Shown: in pieces, positions 13,749-27,100 of the stretch | Numbering within the stretch: the first letter of the stretch is position 1 | How the letters are laid out: every line of letters starts with the position of its first letter | Assembly (NCBI GenBank): GCA_964023205.1 | Contig: OZ026835.1 | Span: forward strand, 35,881,380 to 35,945,379 | Direction: 5' to 3' | Length of the DNA: 64,000 bases | From: Lutraria lutraria | Lineage: Eukaryota > Mollusca > Bivalvia > Venerida > Mactridae | Program-made: the position numbers and the translations under genes | Notes under the pieces: model-generated | Databases searched by the model: none | What the model was told of the DNA's origin: nothing | The model's input: only the letters and a program-made list of their open reading frames with translations

Positions 13749-15249
13749 TGCCAGCTAAGTTGTAATTGGAATCAAGTTAGGACTAAATTGTAAAGACTAT
13801 AATATTGATCAAGTAAATTTAGTTCTAAACCACAATAAGGGTAAAGCTCACAGTCAGTTGAAGAAAACTCAAACTTCATTGATTTAAAATGCTAAAATGC
13901 ACACAATTTGACAACATCAAGCTTAAACAGAAAGGTCTTCTAGATCATAAATTGAGTTTCTAGAAAATAAGGACACATGAAAAAGTTTTTTTAAGGTTTA
14001 CTGATTTATCACATTTTTTATCCAAAAAAAAGATGAAATCAGGGAAAAAGTATGTCAGAATTCTCTTCCTACTGTCAATATAAACACATGTTTGCAAGAA
14101 CAATCTTTCAATGATTCCAACAAGAATATCATTCTGTGGTTTCCACAAAACAAATAAGTTAAGGATTGTAAAATATCTATTACTATGGTAGCATACATAC
14201 CATACACTAAACCCTTGTCATAACCATTACAGCAAAACCTAAACTGCAGAATTCCAAAATCTTCTTTATTATACAATTAATTGCAGCACCACAATTCATC
14301 TAAAAATCCAAACCATTAACAGCTGAATGGCAAAAAAATAATGACGAAAACCCAAAAACATAAATGCTTGAATTCTGAATCACTCATTACAGCAATTGAA
14401 CATGATTCCATCAGAAAAATAACAAGGAAAAAAAAGAAAACTTGTTACATGAACGTAAGAAAAGATATACTATTGTCTTAACACTTCCTGACAAGCTGAG
14501 CTTACTGACTCAACAGAATACATATTCTAGTAATGTAATACTACATGGTGATCTTTCAACACTCAGATGCATTAGTACATTTAATCTGGAATCCCCACCA
14601 AACCGAACTTGTCAACTGGTCCAGTTTTTTTTTATCAAGAATTAAATGCTTTAAAACTTCATTATCTGAAACCTTTCTAATCCAAAAACGCCTCAAATCT
14701 GAACATTTTTGTCAGTCCCGATTAGAAAGATTAATTCTAAGGTATTACCTCTACATTATCAGTTTAAATTTCATTTTCAAGCCATGTTATATACATTACT
14801 ATGCTAATCAAGACATTGTCAATTATTTCATTAGACTGTAGTGACACAACATAAAATAGATAGGTTATTAAAATCTAATGTCGAAGGTAGAATGCAAGAT
14901 GAGATTTTGTGATTCGAAACAATTGTAAGAATTTAACCTCCACACTAAGCGACAATACCTCATATTGTCAATTATCAATCTGACTGAGACAAATCAGTTT
15001 GGCAACATGCAGTGAGAATTGTTTACACCAGTCAGAGGAAACTCGGATATTAATCAGAAAAAATGTTCCCTCCTAGATTCAATCTTAATTGCCCTATATA
15101 TTTTATGTATATACATTGCTTCTATTTTCACGGACCTTAATTAATGAGGGTTGGTACTTTTTTAATTATCGTTGCAAACATCCCTGTCAATACAATACAG
15201 TGCCTTAAAATAGAGATACCACGATACTTCATCAAAACGGACGAACCAC

Positions 15250-15432
15250 TATACGGTCAAACGTGTGAACAAAGGTCTCCCTTTGGAAAGACATAATGCA
15301 GCCATCATTGACAGGTGGTCTTACTTGGAGGTCATTTTGCTCAAAATAAACAATGACAGTTTTTAAAAGAATGACCTTTATTCACAGGATAGCCTTTATT
15401 GGATGGTAACCGTTAATACAGGTTTGGCTGTA
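15250..15432 (-). mobile_element. family B miniature element, pogo-like, complete
   Basis: About 183 bp. One end reads TATACGGTCAAACGTGTGAA and the other, reverse complemented, TACAGCCAAACCTGTATTAA. Inside are CCTTTATT/AATAAAGG-type segments (AAGGTCTCC, GACAGGTGGTC, ATGACCTTTATTCACAGG). TA-CAGT ends of this type resemble pogo/Tigger elements of the Tc1/mariner group. No coding sequence. Reverse orientation relative to the copy at 50108. Confidence 0.75.
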
Positions 15433-16622
15433 CTTGGAAGTAGGTTGAAATCCCTAAGTCAACTATCTATATTACTTATATATTATTTAAAATAAGCATT
15501 ATTTTATTGGAAATATAAATTTTAATATAATATCCTCAGTACGTCATCTATGAAGAAAAAACAAACCTAGTTAAACTTCTTATAAACGGGATCAGTGTTA
15601 ATTGTAAAAACTGTTCACAAATCAAAGACCTAATATCAATTTATTATTTTACAGTATAAAAGATAATTACACTAAAACTTTAAAATGATCTTTCTTATTC
15701 TATTCATACATTAAGTTTTATTGCAAAAACCTGAGTTATGTAATCTTTAAATTGCTGTTTATTATATCCAGAATGCATATCATTCTTAGCAAAGCTATGC
15801 TTATAAGCCCAGTAAACTTAAAAAACAATTTTAACAGCTGCAGCGGATTTCAATATCATTCTTATTTTGATTTTATCTTCATTTACATGCACATGGAAAT
15901 GCCAATCAATAAAACCACACTTATATAATGTATGAGCAAAATGCATGTAAAATCAAGGGTTAACTTTTGAAAACAGCATCATGTTTCTCTATTTACAAGC
16001 ATTAATATAAGCTCATTCTCAAAAAAATGTTCGTTTGCCAGAGAATTTTCAGTGGGTTACTAAGTTTGGTAAGAAATATTTTTTTATAATTTTCTATAGA
16101 ACGCAAAATACATGTCAGAATGAATTTTTATCCAAGAGGCCAAGAAAAGATTATGTAGGGTTGTTTTTGGTCAGTAGTTAGCACTACCAAAAACTTAATA
16201 TTTTTATAAAGGCCTAAGCTCCCCAGACTTCCCATATATCAACAGTTCTTCACTTAAACTGAAGCTTTTATAATCTGTGACCATCCACTTAAATAACACT
16301 AAAAAAACAGAAATGTTGACAAACTTCAGGAAATTCATTAATAACAAATTTGTAACTAAAACTTACACCATCTTTTACTTAGTTAATCATATAATATTCA
16401 TTATATAGTTGCTTATGGCAGATTATTTTCCAACCCTCATTAGCTAAGATATTAATGTTTTAATTTCAGATCATGTTAGCAATCATTATTTCCAGAATTA
16501 AATCACATTCTAAATGGCAATATATATGAAAATAGCATCATCTCGAGTATAAATAGGCAATTCAGATTAAGCCTTATCCATTTATTCACACTAGGTCACT
16601 AGGAAGCAACTTCAGATTTGGA

Positions 16623-16640
16623 GGGGGGGGGGGGGGGGGG
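16623..16640. repeat. poly-G run, 18 nt
   Basis: An uninterrupted G run in AT-rich DNA, with no family A sequence recognisable beside it. Confidence 0.9.
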
Positions 16641-18675
16641 TAATTTTTAGATTTCGTCTGGCATAGGGAGGATCAATTTAGTACCTTAATAACCCTGAAT
16701 ATTTTGGAACCCCTGAAATAATTTGGGAAGAGCTAAGTCCCCCTATACCCCATCCCGGTTCCTAATACATCAGTCAAAAGCAGAAAGAGACACAAATAGA
16801 AATTCAAATATCAACACTGAAAGAGTGAGAAAGATTGCAGAACAATTTTCTAGCATATCAAACCAATCTCAGGAAGAATTAAGAGAATAATCGCAAGATT
16901 TCATTGCAGTTGCTTCAAGGGATATTGTTGTTTAATTCGGTCCAAAACTCATGAAGAAAGCGCATTAACCGTACTATCATAACATAATAATTAACACTAG
17001 AATTCATTCAGCAATGAAGTGAAGATGGAAACAAATCAAAATATTCGAGTAGCAAACATTTCAGAACTTATTAAAGAATTTTATTGTAAGTCTATGAACC
17101 AGATAACCCTGAAGATCTGCAAACAGAGATTTAACATCCGCTAGATACTAAAGAAGCTCAATTAGAAAGCAAGACTTATGACCTCGTTCCACAAATTGAG
17201 TTGGCTGGAAAGATGTGTCTGGTTGTCTAAAATGATGATAATTACCACAGACTGGAACAACAGAGAACCTTCACCATGGAAACAATTCTCCTGGCAACAA
17301 TCACTGTTTCTATATTAAAATATTCATCTGTATTCATAGGAAAACATGATTGGGATGTAACTGAACTGCTGAAAGAATGAAAATAAGAGCAAAATCAAGC
17401 ACACAGCAGGTAACAGTCACACTTCATCATCAGTGCATCAGACAACAACACCATGTGTCCATCCTGCTCTAATGACGTCATCATCAATCAAGGCACACAG
17501 TCAGACATCTTAATACATGAAGTGAGTGGGCAGCAGATTTTTGCTGATCAAGGACAAGTGCCAGATTAGGTTGGGGAAAAAAGCTCTCCCTGCCTTTGGT
17601 ATTTTGTCTCATCTGACAGCAGAGAAAAAAGGAATGCAATTGATGACAATGAACTGTCTTTAATTTTGAAGGTCATGTTCTGTAAAACATAAAAGTTTTC
17701 TACATAGGGAATAACAGATTATAAAATAACTGATTACATTGTAGGAAAGAATTGTTAGAATGATGGGTACAACTTAGTAAGATTACAAACTTGACCTGTA
17801 GAATAGCTTATTTTTAGTCATCTGAAGGTTAAATACTATTGGCAACTCAATGTTGTGAGGATATGCATGCCATTATTTTCCCCTATATAAGGATGTGGCC
17901 ACCTTTCCCCCAAAGCAAAGAAAAAACCACTGTTCATGATAAGCAAGTGAAATTGAACCTGTAAAACAGGGATACTTCCAAACAAGATATAAGTACAACA
18001 TTGTTTCAAGGGCTTTCAAGATTGAAAACAATCACTGCTTTGACAAGACTGTCTGAAAAACAAGAGAGTCCTGAGAGTCACTTATACAAACACACCCAGA
18101 CAGAACATCTTAGTGAATTATCAAAGCTGTCAAAAGAAGGTGGCGAAAAAACTATTTTTCTTATGTTTCCATCACCAGTAACTTGTCTAAACATAAAATT
18201 CTCCAGAAAATGTCTTTATTCCAGATACTGATGTCAATACCCATTTTCTGTGACATCATTGACATTCAAAGTAAACAGAAGTTGAGAATAGAAATTTAAT
18301 GGAAATGTGAAGATAATGCGAAAGAAAGTCAAGGGATATGTATACACATGCAAAGCCTCCCAAAAGATGGTTTGATAATTACAAATTAATTCTAGGTCTA
18401 CTTATTCTCTTTATATAAATTCATTTTATTTCCCCAAAAGGCAACTGGTATATCAAGCATAATGTCTGTTACTGTACACGAGGGTGACTAATATGAAAGA
18501 TGGTTTTTTGGGGCATTCTATTAGTTCCCTAATGTTTTTTTGTAACTAAACATCATCCAAATGGAAACTTTCCATCTGAACAAGGGCAATAACTCTAAAC
18601 CAAAGAATTTCTAACAAATTTGAATACCAGATTTAACCAGAGCCAAAAGAGCACATGAAAACAAAGATATTTTGG

Positions 18676-18735
18676 ACAGTTTATGGTGTTATAGAGGTAC
18701 AACAGTTTGATGGTGTTATAGGGGTAAGACAGTTT
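18676..18735. repeat. tandem duplication of about 29 bp, two units
   Basis: CAGTTTATGGTGTTATAGAG is followed by an imperfect second unit GTTTGATGGTGTTATAGGGG, each ending AAGACA or ACAACA then GTTT. It accounts for the repeated YNTIK/YNTIN phrase of the minus-strand open frame here, which is therefore not a gene. Confidence 0.8.
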
Positions 18736-19097
18736 CAAAATTCTGTATGTAAAATCGAACCGAACTGCATGGTCAATCACCACCATTTTGAAAATGACAA
18801 TTTTCTGCGATAGACTTCAATATACTTTATTATGGTAGCCGTTATCATCTGGGACTGATTGTCTTATTGTACCAACCAAACATCCGAAAAATGGACAGTC
18901 CTGTCTTGTCTAATGATAGAACTGTATTTCATTATGTTGGATGAATATTGAGCAACAGTATGATAACAACAGAGCCAGTGAAAAGGAATTCTGGGAACAA
19001 ATCAGGTATAGCACACAAGGTATATAAGAACGGTTTCTCAAAATTAAACCGGTTTCAACTGGAAATTGACTGCTTCCGATTACCCATGTAATTCTCT

Positions 19098-19111
19098 CCC
19101 CCCCCCCCCCC
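19098..19111. repeat. poly-C run, 14 nt
   Basis: An uninterrupted C run; no family A element next to it. Confidence 0.9.
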
Positions 19112-19842
19112 GCTAGTCTACACCCAGTTTTTATATATAAACAAAGCATTTTTTTCTTACTCTAGAGTTTAATGTCACACAAACAGGGTCATAGGACAAC
19201 TTTTCCAGCTTTAAGTGCCCCACACTAAGTTCAACGCGTTTGATTTTTCTCTTGTTTTTAATTAATGAAATTCTTATACTTAAGTGAAAGCTGCAGATAA
19301 TTTTGATAATCTAACAACACATGTTTGGTAACATTCGGTACAAAACACTTGACAGTAGTATATAAGTATTACATCAACCAATCTAGGAAGATATGTTCAC
19401 TTAAGTCTAGTTTGAGACAATTAAAATGCATTCATTACATCATAAGTTTATAACCATTCCATTTAACTTTTTTTCATTTTTATGTAAATTCTTATCTAAT
19501 CAGACAGCATTAAAAGTCTTTCATTTGGGACCACGATTATCATCAAAAGATTTAGATGTACTGTAATGGACTAATATATAAATTTCAAACACGGCTACTG
19601 GCACAAACTCAAAAAGAACCTGCCAGTAATTATAAGCTATTAATGAGACTGTGAGCAAATAATTAGTGATTATCAGATCATCATGGTTATGTAATTACTC
19701 ATATCATTAGTTTAATAGAAAATTAAGGACTATTCTAAAAACACACTAAATAGACACCACCCAGCCAATCTGCAAAAAATTACGAGACAAGAGAATTTGA
19801 AAATCTAACGATTCACCTTCCTAAAAATATTTGCCAAACAGA

Positions 19843-19955
19843 CCCCCCCCCCCCCCCCTTTGAATAAAATTAATGAAAGCATGAATTTTTCTTGAACCAT
19901 TCTTGCATACTTCATGAATAGTTCATGAAGTATGAAAAGCTATATCTGACAGGGC
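19843..19955 (-). repeat. family A element with expanded poly-C end
   Basis: Reverse copy: TTTGAATAAAATTAATGAAA, GCATGAATTTTTCTTGAACC, ATTCTTGCATACTTCATGAA, TAGTTCATGAAGTATG, ATCTGACAGGG. The terminal CCCC is expanded to a run of 16 C at 19843-19858. Confidence 0.9.
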
Positions 19956-20971
19956 ACAAAAATGCTGATATAACCAAAGAATTAATCCAGAGAGCCCCCT
20001 TCAGACAACATGCCATTGATAAAGTAAGAGAGCAGTTGCCATCATATTTTACAATAAATCCTTGATGCACTAGACAGTTTTCATAATAATGATGCTATTA
20101 ACTAAAGAGGGAAACATAAAAAAGTAAAGATTAACATTCATATTTTATGATCAGGGTACCAGAGAAGTGAAGTGATTAACCATACATAATGATTTAATGA
20201 TCTAGCAATAAACAGGCACCAGAACTTATCTCCAATGAAAAGGTCATGTTGCTTATGTTAAGTATACATAGATCTAAATTTCTTGAAATCTTTTTGGCTG
20301 TAAGCTGAAACTCATGAAGGTTTTTTTTCCAGTAATTTGGAGATTTTTTTTTGTGATATTGCTTGCATGAAAGTTATCATAAGCAAAATCATAAATCTAT
20401 CAAATCAAACTTGAGCTGACAGCCAAATATTTCCCTAGGTGGGTGGGGAACATCATTATCACAGCCTTAAAGGTCGAACTACTTCCATTGGTAATCCAAT
20501 GATATAACACAGAGCATAGATTTTCAGAGAAACACACTGAACCAGATAAATACATAAAAAAGATTTTAAAGGTTTAGAGAATCAACTTGAAATCTATACT
20601 TAGAATATTAGGCTCAATTTTTAAAATCTACAGTGATTGAAGGTGACAACAAAAGCATTATTTATAATCAAAGTACTGAAAGTACTCATGGAAACTGAAT
20701 TTACAAATACTCGTACAGCAACATGGAACGGTAACTAGTAAAAGGCCGATGTTGAAAAATGAAGTACTTCGCCCTTATTAAAATTCATGCACATCGAGCA
20801 AGTGGCGGCTATGGAAAGCCGAACTATTGTTCAGTTTCCGATCAAACCTACACCTAAAACATGTTTAAGCAGTAAGAACAGCATCACATAATCTCCAAAC
20901 TCATTTGAAGACTACAATAGTAATACATTAGTTAGACATAAATTCTAACAGAAAAGGAACATTCTAACCAC

Positions 20972-21068
20972 ACAGTCAAATAGTTATTCATAGTTCATTA
21001 ACCATTCATGAAGTATGCAAGAATTAGTTCAAGAAAAAAATTTGTTTTAATCAAATCCTTTTGAAGGG
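20972..21068 (+). repeat. family A twin-hairpin element
   Basis: Forward copy: CAGTCAAATAGTTATTCATA, GTTCATTAACCATTCATGAA, GTATGCAAGAATTAGTTCAA, ending CCTTTTGAAGGG. Confidence 0.85.
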
Positions 21069-21952
21069 AAAGCTACATGTTTAGTAAGCACAAAGCCCAT
21101 CAAACTCTCAAGAGCAATGTCACCGAATGATCATAACCAAAAAACATTACAATAGCTTAACCATCATTTCCCAGCAGGAATGTATGTAATAGTATCTAAG
21201 GCTGAAAACTGAATTAGACATGAAGGATGAATGATGGACATGATTATTATCTTCATTCAAATAGTCACACAGAAACACCATGAAAAATAAAAATATATTC
21301 TTAACAACATAATAACATAGCAACTGCTGGGCCCAAGCCCGGATGAGAAAGGAGGAAGGTTGTGTATAGGGCCACCACCCCTATCATGAAAAAAAACAAG
21401 CTACAGAAACCAAATCATAACAACATCATGTACCTCTGATTCCATAGTCTAACGCTGTCTACCAATTGATTTGACCAGACGGGAACTTAATGAATTATGA
21501 GCACATTTGTGGCATTTGGTTTCCAGCAGCTCATCATTCTTTGGCAGAGCATAATTTGCTGACATCAAACAGTAAATCTGGCTGCCCACAAATATATTGT
21601 ACTTGTAATAGATAGCCACAGAGTACTTGAAAGAGACAATTAATCTGAGAAACGTTTCCTCGATAACAGACTTGTTCAATATGGATTGTGACAAGACGAA
21701 TTGTACAGACAATCCTATTACTGTACACAACAACACTAGCCTCTATCACCTCTCTCTCCATGGTGAAGTATCACTTCATTAAATCTACATATAAGCAAAA
21801 GACAGACTGGAATGTCAGAAACATGTACAAACATCAGTAATGATCCTCTGCTTCATGACCAATTATCCCTGGAATCTTTGCAGACAAGATAACATCAGAG
21901 ATTAAATCAGTGGATGTCATCTCGGACAGGTGAAGAAGGATGAGTGCACCAT

Positions 21953-22078
21953 TGGCTATTGCTCATTGGCTAATATAAACAAATACAACAATCTGACTGG
22001 TCAACTTCAGCAGTGAAAAAAATACAGTTGTTTGATTGGTCAATTTATGACTTCTGATAAACATGATATGATTGGTTA
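21953..22078. promoter_or_regulatory. cluster of ATTGG (CCAAT on the minus strand) motifs
   Basis: ATTGG at about 21953, 21966, 22037 and 22071, with a near match (CTGGTCAA) at about 21997. Surrounding bases recur (TGATTGGTCAA, TGATTGGTTAA). These are CCAAT boxes in the sense of the CELF gene, about 1.8 kb downstream of the RRM1 exon start. The cluster could be a decayed repeat or an NF-Y binding cluster. Confidence 0.35.
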
Positions 22079-22671
22079 ATTCAAACAATGATAAATATGT
22101 AATGCCTATAATAAGTGCACAGTTTTGTTCTTCAACTAAATACTAAAAGTAAAGCAAATTCAATTAAGTGCCATCTTATATCAGCTTTCTTTTAAATATA
22201 ACCATTGGTATGTTGAAAATACTGAGGATTTAGTTGTAAGAAGTTATCATTGAAAAATATGAGCTCTAATTGGATCTAAAACCAATAGTCAGAAAGCAAC
22301 AGGACTATAATGCAAAACAAATACTTTATGAAAGGGTTTGCTTGTGCCAAGGCTTATAACAATGTAGAAAAATGGACTACCAGTTATTCAGTTTATTATC
22401 ACCGTGTGTAATATCAAGAATCTATATAAATAACAAGAAACCATTTCTCCCAGAGGACAAATATCACACTACACTGATTTGTAGCCAGTAATTCTAAGCA
22501 ATTCTAAGTACTGGTAAATGAATGGACGTGATGGATTATCAATCAGCTGTTATTATTTCAGTTGTGATGGGTAGGAAATAGAGGATGTTTAAACAGAGAT
22601 ATTAAACATCAAAATTACAAAGAATCCCAAGTTCTTTGCATTATAGTTAAAGTGGAACTTTGTTCTGCAAA

Positions 22672-22709
22672 GGGTAAAACATAACATTACGGGTAAAACA
22701 TAACATTAC
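22672..22709. repeat. 19-bp perfect tandem duplication
   Basis: GGGTAAAACATAACATTAC occurs twice head to tail with no differences, a recent duplication. Confidence 0.95.
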
Positions 22710-23834
22710 GGCACAAATAATTAGCTTTACAGTTTGGTAATTGTGGAAACACAGGTGTCAAAGAAACACATATTTACTTCCATTCATAATGGAGAGCCTG
22801 CTAAGTCTGCTATTCATGATCATTTTGGGAAGCAATTAGACATGTTACAGCCACTTGATGTCAAAATACCAAGAACTGTATGTAACAAAGTGCTGCAATA
22901 GGCAATGACAGTTGACACAAAAGTAGAATGTACTAGAGCATAATCAATTGAATACAAAAATGATGGCATGATGGCATTGGCAAAGGTCTTGGCTGTAGCA
23001 TAATCAGGTATTCCGTCTGAGTTCAAAAGATCCTGAGATAATAATGTTGACAATGCAAGAGATAGAAAGTAATGGAGCCATGTCATGTCAAATTATTCTG
23101 GTAAGTAATAGAAACTAACAGAAACCGAAGGCAATGTATCCGAGGCCAAGGATGACGTTTACATGTTTATATCAAGTCTCAGGGTGAGTTGAATCTTATC
23201 CAAGTTTTAAACCATCTGGTTTTGCTGCACATGCAAAGACTTGTAATTACATGTAATTGTACATAGAAGCTAGAAATATACAACTAAATGCAATATTTAG
23301 CTTCAATTGAAGAATAAAAACTTTTGACCTACTCAAATTAATTATCAGTAAGAAATTATTGAGTAATTATAGAAAACAATGTCATGGCAATGAATCAAAT
23401 AATTTTTCACTAAACATAATTCTGACACGGTTAAAATATAATTTTCAGAATTAACAGATTTTACAAAAATACATTGCCTCATATGCATACATAAGTCTCC
23501 ATAAAACAATAAATGAATGTTAAAGCTTTGAGAACTACAGACAATCTGACATGAATGGTCACATGAACAGAGTAATGTAACAATTAAGGATCATTGGGTG
23601 GGGTTAAACCATGAAATAATGTACATAACATGAAGTATTTTGACAAACAATCGGAACGTCACTGATCAATTTCATTCAGAGGGTATATTTGGCACATAAA
23701 ATCGTATCTGTAGTCCTTTTATTCAAAATCAGCATTTGTTTTTAACAAGAAAGCCAAATTTCACCCGTTGAACACAGAATCTGCTTGTCGTTGCTGAACA
23801 GGTATTAAGGGATACTTTTGTAACTGCCACTCAC

Positions 23835-24022
23835 CTTTACTTTGTCCGGAGACTTTGTCACGTAAAACATTCAATTGATGGACAGGACCGTATTGTTCAA
23901 ACATTTTTGTGAGATCATTTTCATCCATCGACCGTGGGACTTGTCCAACAAACATCTTAATAGCATCGGTATCTGGCTCACGCCGCCCATTTTCAATAGT
24001 TGTCTGAGGGGAATGCATTGTT
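23835..24022 (-). CDS. CELF: CELF-family RNA-binding protein, exon with start of RRM1
   Basis: This exon encodes the N-terminal part of a CELF (CUGBP/Elav-like) protein. The family binds GU-rich RNA and controls splicing, translation and mRNA decay. The acceptor is TTTTCAG at 24029-24023 and the donor is AAAG|GTGAGT, so the exon is 188 nt and ends in phase 1. The first in-frame Met is at 24018, in [22 protein letters not shown]1 follows: RNP2 IKMFVGQ at residues 20-26, then a helix containing MFEQYGPV, then NVLRD and SGQSK. The peptide after RNP2 matches CELF1/2 better than CELF3-6. Four nucleotides precede the Met codon and the frame stays open up to the acceptor. The Met may therefore be the initiator or an internal residue following an upstream coding exon. 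The family call is strong; the exact paralogue is uncertain. Confidence 0.93.
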
Positions 24023-25269
24023 CTGAAAATAGAAAAATAATGATGTTTCAAAGAAGGGTTTGTAAACGTAACAAAATGATTTAATTTGGTGCTGTTTCTC
24101 TAAACAATTGAAAAGTAACTTCATATGCATATTGATTTCTATTACAACTGTGAAGTGATTTAAACAATAGAGAAAATGTGAGTAACATAATTGTACTGAA
24201 CAGTAAACTGAAAAAAAGATGAACAATTCAATTGAATCTAATATCATATGAAATACTTTAACTGTCCCTAAAAGAGCACCTGTGAAAGTAACACATCTGA
24301 GATCTGAGTAAAGCTGCAAGAATGGAAAAACCTACATTTTTAGCTAAAACTGAACATGAACAAGATCTGAGCAAATCAAGCTGCAAGCCAAAGAAAACCT
24401 TTGCCGCCATAACGTATTGCTTATGTCTTTGTTTAGAAGCCATAACCAATTGTTTGCCAAAAAGGGGAACATTATGTAACGCAACCTCACTTGGATTCTT
24501 TAGACATACTGTAAGATGTAACAGCCAAGAATTCAGTCAAGAATTTACATGTTTACGAAAGCTTCAAACAGTTTTGTAGTTAGAATATAATCAAGCATTA
24601 CATAAAAAGGCAAAAAGCAAGGTGCAGTAAATTATAGGCTTGAGTTGTATTGGCAACAAAACCTTCCAAGTCTTTCTAGTTTCTGCAACATAAGGTTTTA
24701 ATTTATTACCTTGGCATAAAACTAGGAACACAAAGTCTATTGTAATGAAATTAAATGCAATATTGGATTAAACAGGATGATAAAACAAAACATAAATTGA
24801 AGTAATTTAATTTAGGTAAAGGTTTCAGCAAAACCTTTGAAAATTCAAACAAATTCCAGACAGCAGTACGTAGGAAAATCACTCAATCAATTTGATTTTC
24901 TCATACTGTTAAGTAAGTTAAATTCTCAAATGCATATTGTTAATAATTATATACCTTTAAAATGAGCCAATTTCTGACTAGGGAATACATTGTTGATAAC
25001 CGCTTTGCAAAAAATAATAATTAAAACAGATGGAAAACAATGTAAACTGTGGGTTCACAAATTTTTGTGCAACATCTAATCTCATGGATTTGTCGGGAGC
25101 TTATCCACAAATTTAAGTGCCAACAAATTAAGATGTTTGTAAAATGATGTAATTATCGGAAATAGCAACTATCTGAAATTTAAAAATCCACAAATATACA
25201 TACAGAATTACCAGTTTAAGCAAATCGATAAAATTTGATACCAACTAAATCAAATGCAACCACAGTATT

Positions 25270-25462
25270 TTACTGATAGAGGGTTGTGGGTTCGAGCCCA
25301 GCTACCGACCATGTCTCTTTATGTGAGAAAGTAAACAGTTGCTTACAGAGAATGTGAGCCTAGTACTGGGTCTTCCCAGGAACGATGGCTATGTGAACTG
25401 TCTGGCTCATATGACTCTGACTGTTGAAAAGGGGCATAAAACTCGAACAAACAAACCATAAT
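25270..25462 (+). mobile_element. tRNA-derived SINE, 5' end incomplete
   Basis: A pol III B box (GGTTCGAGCCC at 25289-25299) is preceded by only a short tRNA-like piece, so the A-box half is lost or diverged. The body runs to a tail GTTGAAAAGGGGCATAAAAC then TCGAACAAACAAACC, typical of animal SINE 3' ends with short AAC-type repeats. The tail matches the element at 56700. Confidence 0.65.
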
Positions 25463-25863
25463 TGTCAATCCGCTTAATAACCTCAATCACAACAGACAAA
25501 CTTGCTTCCTCTTTCTTACACACAAGATACAAAATCAGAAAGATAATCTTGTAGATAATAGCTCGGTTATTTTTCAATCTTTTTTTGTCTCCTATTATCC
25601 TTCCCTGTAATTGTATTATGTAACTAAGGACATAGCATTTGTAAAATATTTTAACTGACTAAGTTTTTGTACAGCAAATTATGGTTATCATATTGCAAGA
25701 ACATTGTACATGTCCTAATATGGTATGTATCAGCATGGTTACGAATCATCATGATATACAGTATTTTAGTAATACAAGCAGTCAGAATCCAATACCTACT
25801 GCTTTTGAAGATTTATTGGGATCGAGTAAAGTTCACACTGGCCAATATCATTCCTCCATCAAA

Positions 25864-25934
25864 GAGTCATTCATACTTCATAAACTATACATGAAGAATA
25901 TAAAAACAGTTTTCATGAATTCTATACGAAGGGG
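25864..25934 (+). repeat. family A element, shortened spacer
   Basis: Forward copy: GTCATTCATACTTCATAAAC, TATACATGAAGAATATAAAA, ACAGTTTTCATGAATTCTAT, ACGAAGGGG. The AAGAAAA spacer is deleted. It explains the second half of the two overlapping short open frames at 25667-25977. Confidence 0.8.
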
Positions 25935-26550
25935 TCGTTTTACTGTAACATGTTCATCACGTAAGGTGCATATATAAATTCAAACCAACATACTGAAGTT
26001 GTACAGACTGATGTCTATATTTCAACACATCTGGAGTTAAATAATCGCAAAGTAAAACTATGATTAACAATCAAATTTTAACATCCTTCCCAGGGGTGTC
26101 CAACAAATTTACTGTGCCAAGTAAAACAATACCATGAGCTCCATAAAATCACTCGGCAGAATAACTTCAATGAAGTGTTCTCTGTGCAAAAGATAGCAAT
26201 TATTCTAATTGGATTTGCTTTAACTTGTGAGTAAAAAGTAAAACATTGACAGTTTAATGAAAATGAAACAATTTTGAACAGAAACCTTGAGAAAATTAAC
26301 AGCGAAAATATAGGGTCACCAATATACATAACATGAGTGGGAAGTTTCTGGGACAGAATGCAATAATTGTGTTACTCTGTTGAATTACCCAAAGCACAGA
26401 AAACAGTTCTGTCATTTGTGTCTGTAATTTGATAAAAAAACAACAACAGGAGACCAATATCCTATGAAAATAATGAGTCCAGAAAGCAGGAAAGATTTGA
26501 ATTATTGAAGCATACAAATAAATTCTTTTACTGATTTTATCATTTTCAAG

Positions 26551-26645
26551 ACCCTAGTTATTCATAATTCATGAACTATTCATGACGTATGCACAAAGAA
26601 TTCAAGAAAAATTCATGATTTCGTAAATTCCATTTGAAAAGGTGG
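26551..26645 (+). repeat. family A twin-hairpin element
   Basis: Forward copy: ACCCTAGTTATTCATAATTC, ATGAACTATTCATGACGTAT, GCACAAAGAATTCAAGAAAA, ATTCATGATTTCGTAAATTC, CATTTGAAAAGG. Confidence 0.85.
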
Positions 26646-27010
26646 GAGACAATCTGTTAAAAAACGCTGACATGTGACTGCAATACAAGATAGACCATCC
26701 AAGCAAATCAGAAATTGTCATGGTTACTGTTTGAAATTAATGCACAAAATGACTTAAATTAACTTGTGTCTTGTCTGGATCCTGCAATTAACTTTTATGC
26801 ATTTAAATTAATGTCTACTGCCTGGATGTTATATGATTACATCATTAGTTGTCTGAAATTATGACATAAGTCATTAATCGGTGTTCAAATAACCAACAAT
26901 GATACAGAATACCTTAAGTTGGTAGTATAGTATATAATTATCAATTAAAGCATTGGTATTGTGACATGATAAAACTGAACTGAGCAAACCTGCAAACTTT
27001 GAAAAGAACA

Positions 27011-27100
27011 ACTCCTTCAAATGAAATTCCTGATTTTTTCTTGAACTAGTGCAAACTTCATGAATTGTTCATGAATAGTTTGTGAATAGTTCATGACCAA
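27011..27100 (-). repeat. family A twin-hairpin element, diverged
   Basis: Reverse copy: ACTCCTTCAAATGAAATTCC, TGATTTTTTCTTGAACTAGT, GCAAACTTCATGAATTGTTC, with an extra GAATAGTT unit duplicated in the hairpin. The distal TGACAGGGG end is not recognisable. Confidence 0.8.

Larger units (their letters stand above)
4311..23834 (-). other. 19.5-kb CELF intron splitting the RRM1 RNP1 motif
   Basis: This intron lies between the two recognised exons. It is AT-rich with no supported exon inside. Contents I can point to: five family A repeats (about 6793, 13179, 13651, 19843, 20972), one complete family B element (15250-15432), three G/C homopolymer runs (16623, 19098, 19843), a 2-unit tandem repeat (18676), a CCAAT/ATTGG cluster (21953-22078), a 19-bp tandem duplication (22672) and a GC-richer, possibly SINE-like stretch at 4385-4690. 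The remaining sequence shows nothing I can classify. Short open frames in it are not coding-like or lack splice support. Confidence 0.8.

Noticed and set aside
21309..21375. GC-richer piece reading LGPSPDEKGGRLCIGPPPL on the plus strand
   Set aside because: Suggestive of a retroelement fragment but too short, with no second copy in the window.
25667..25977. Two overlapping plus-strand frames of 75 and 98 codons
   Set aside because: Their second half is a family A repeat copy and the frames lack any domain.
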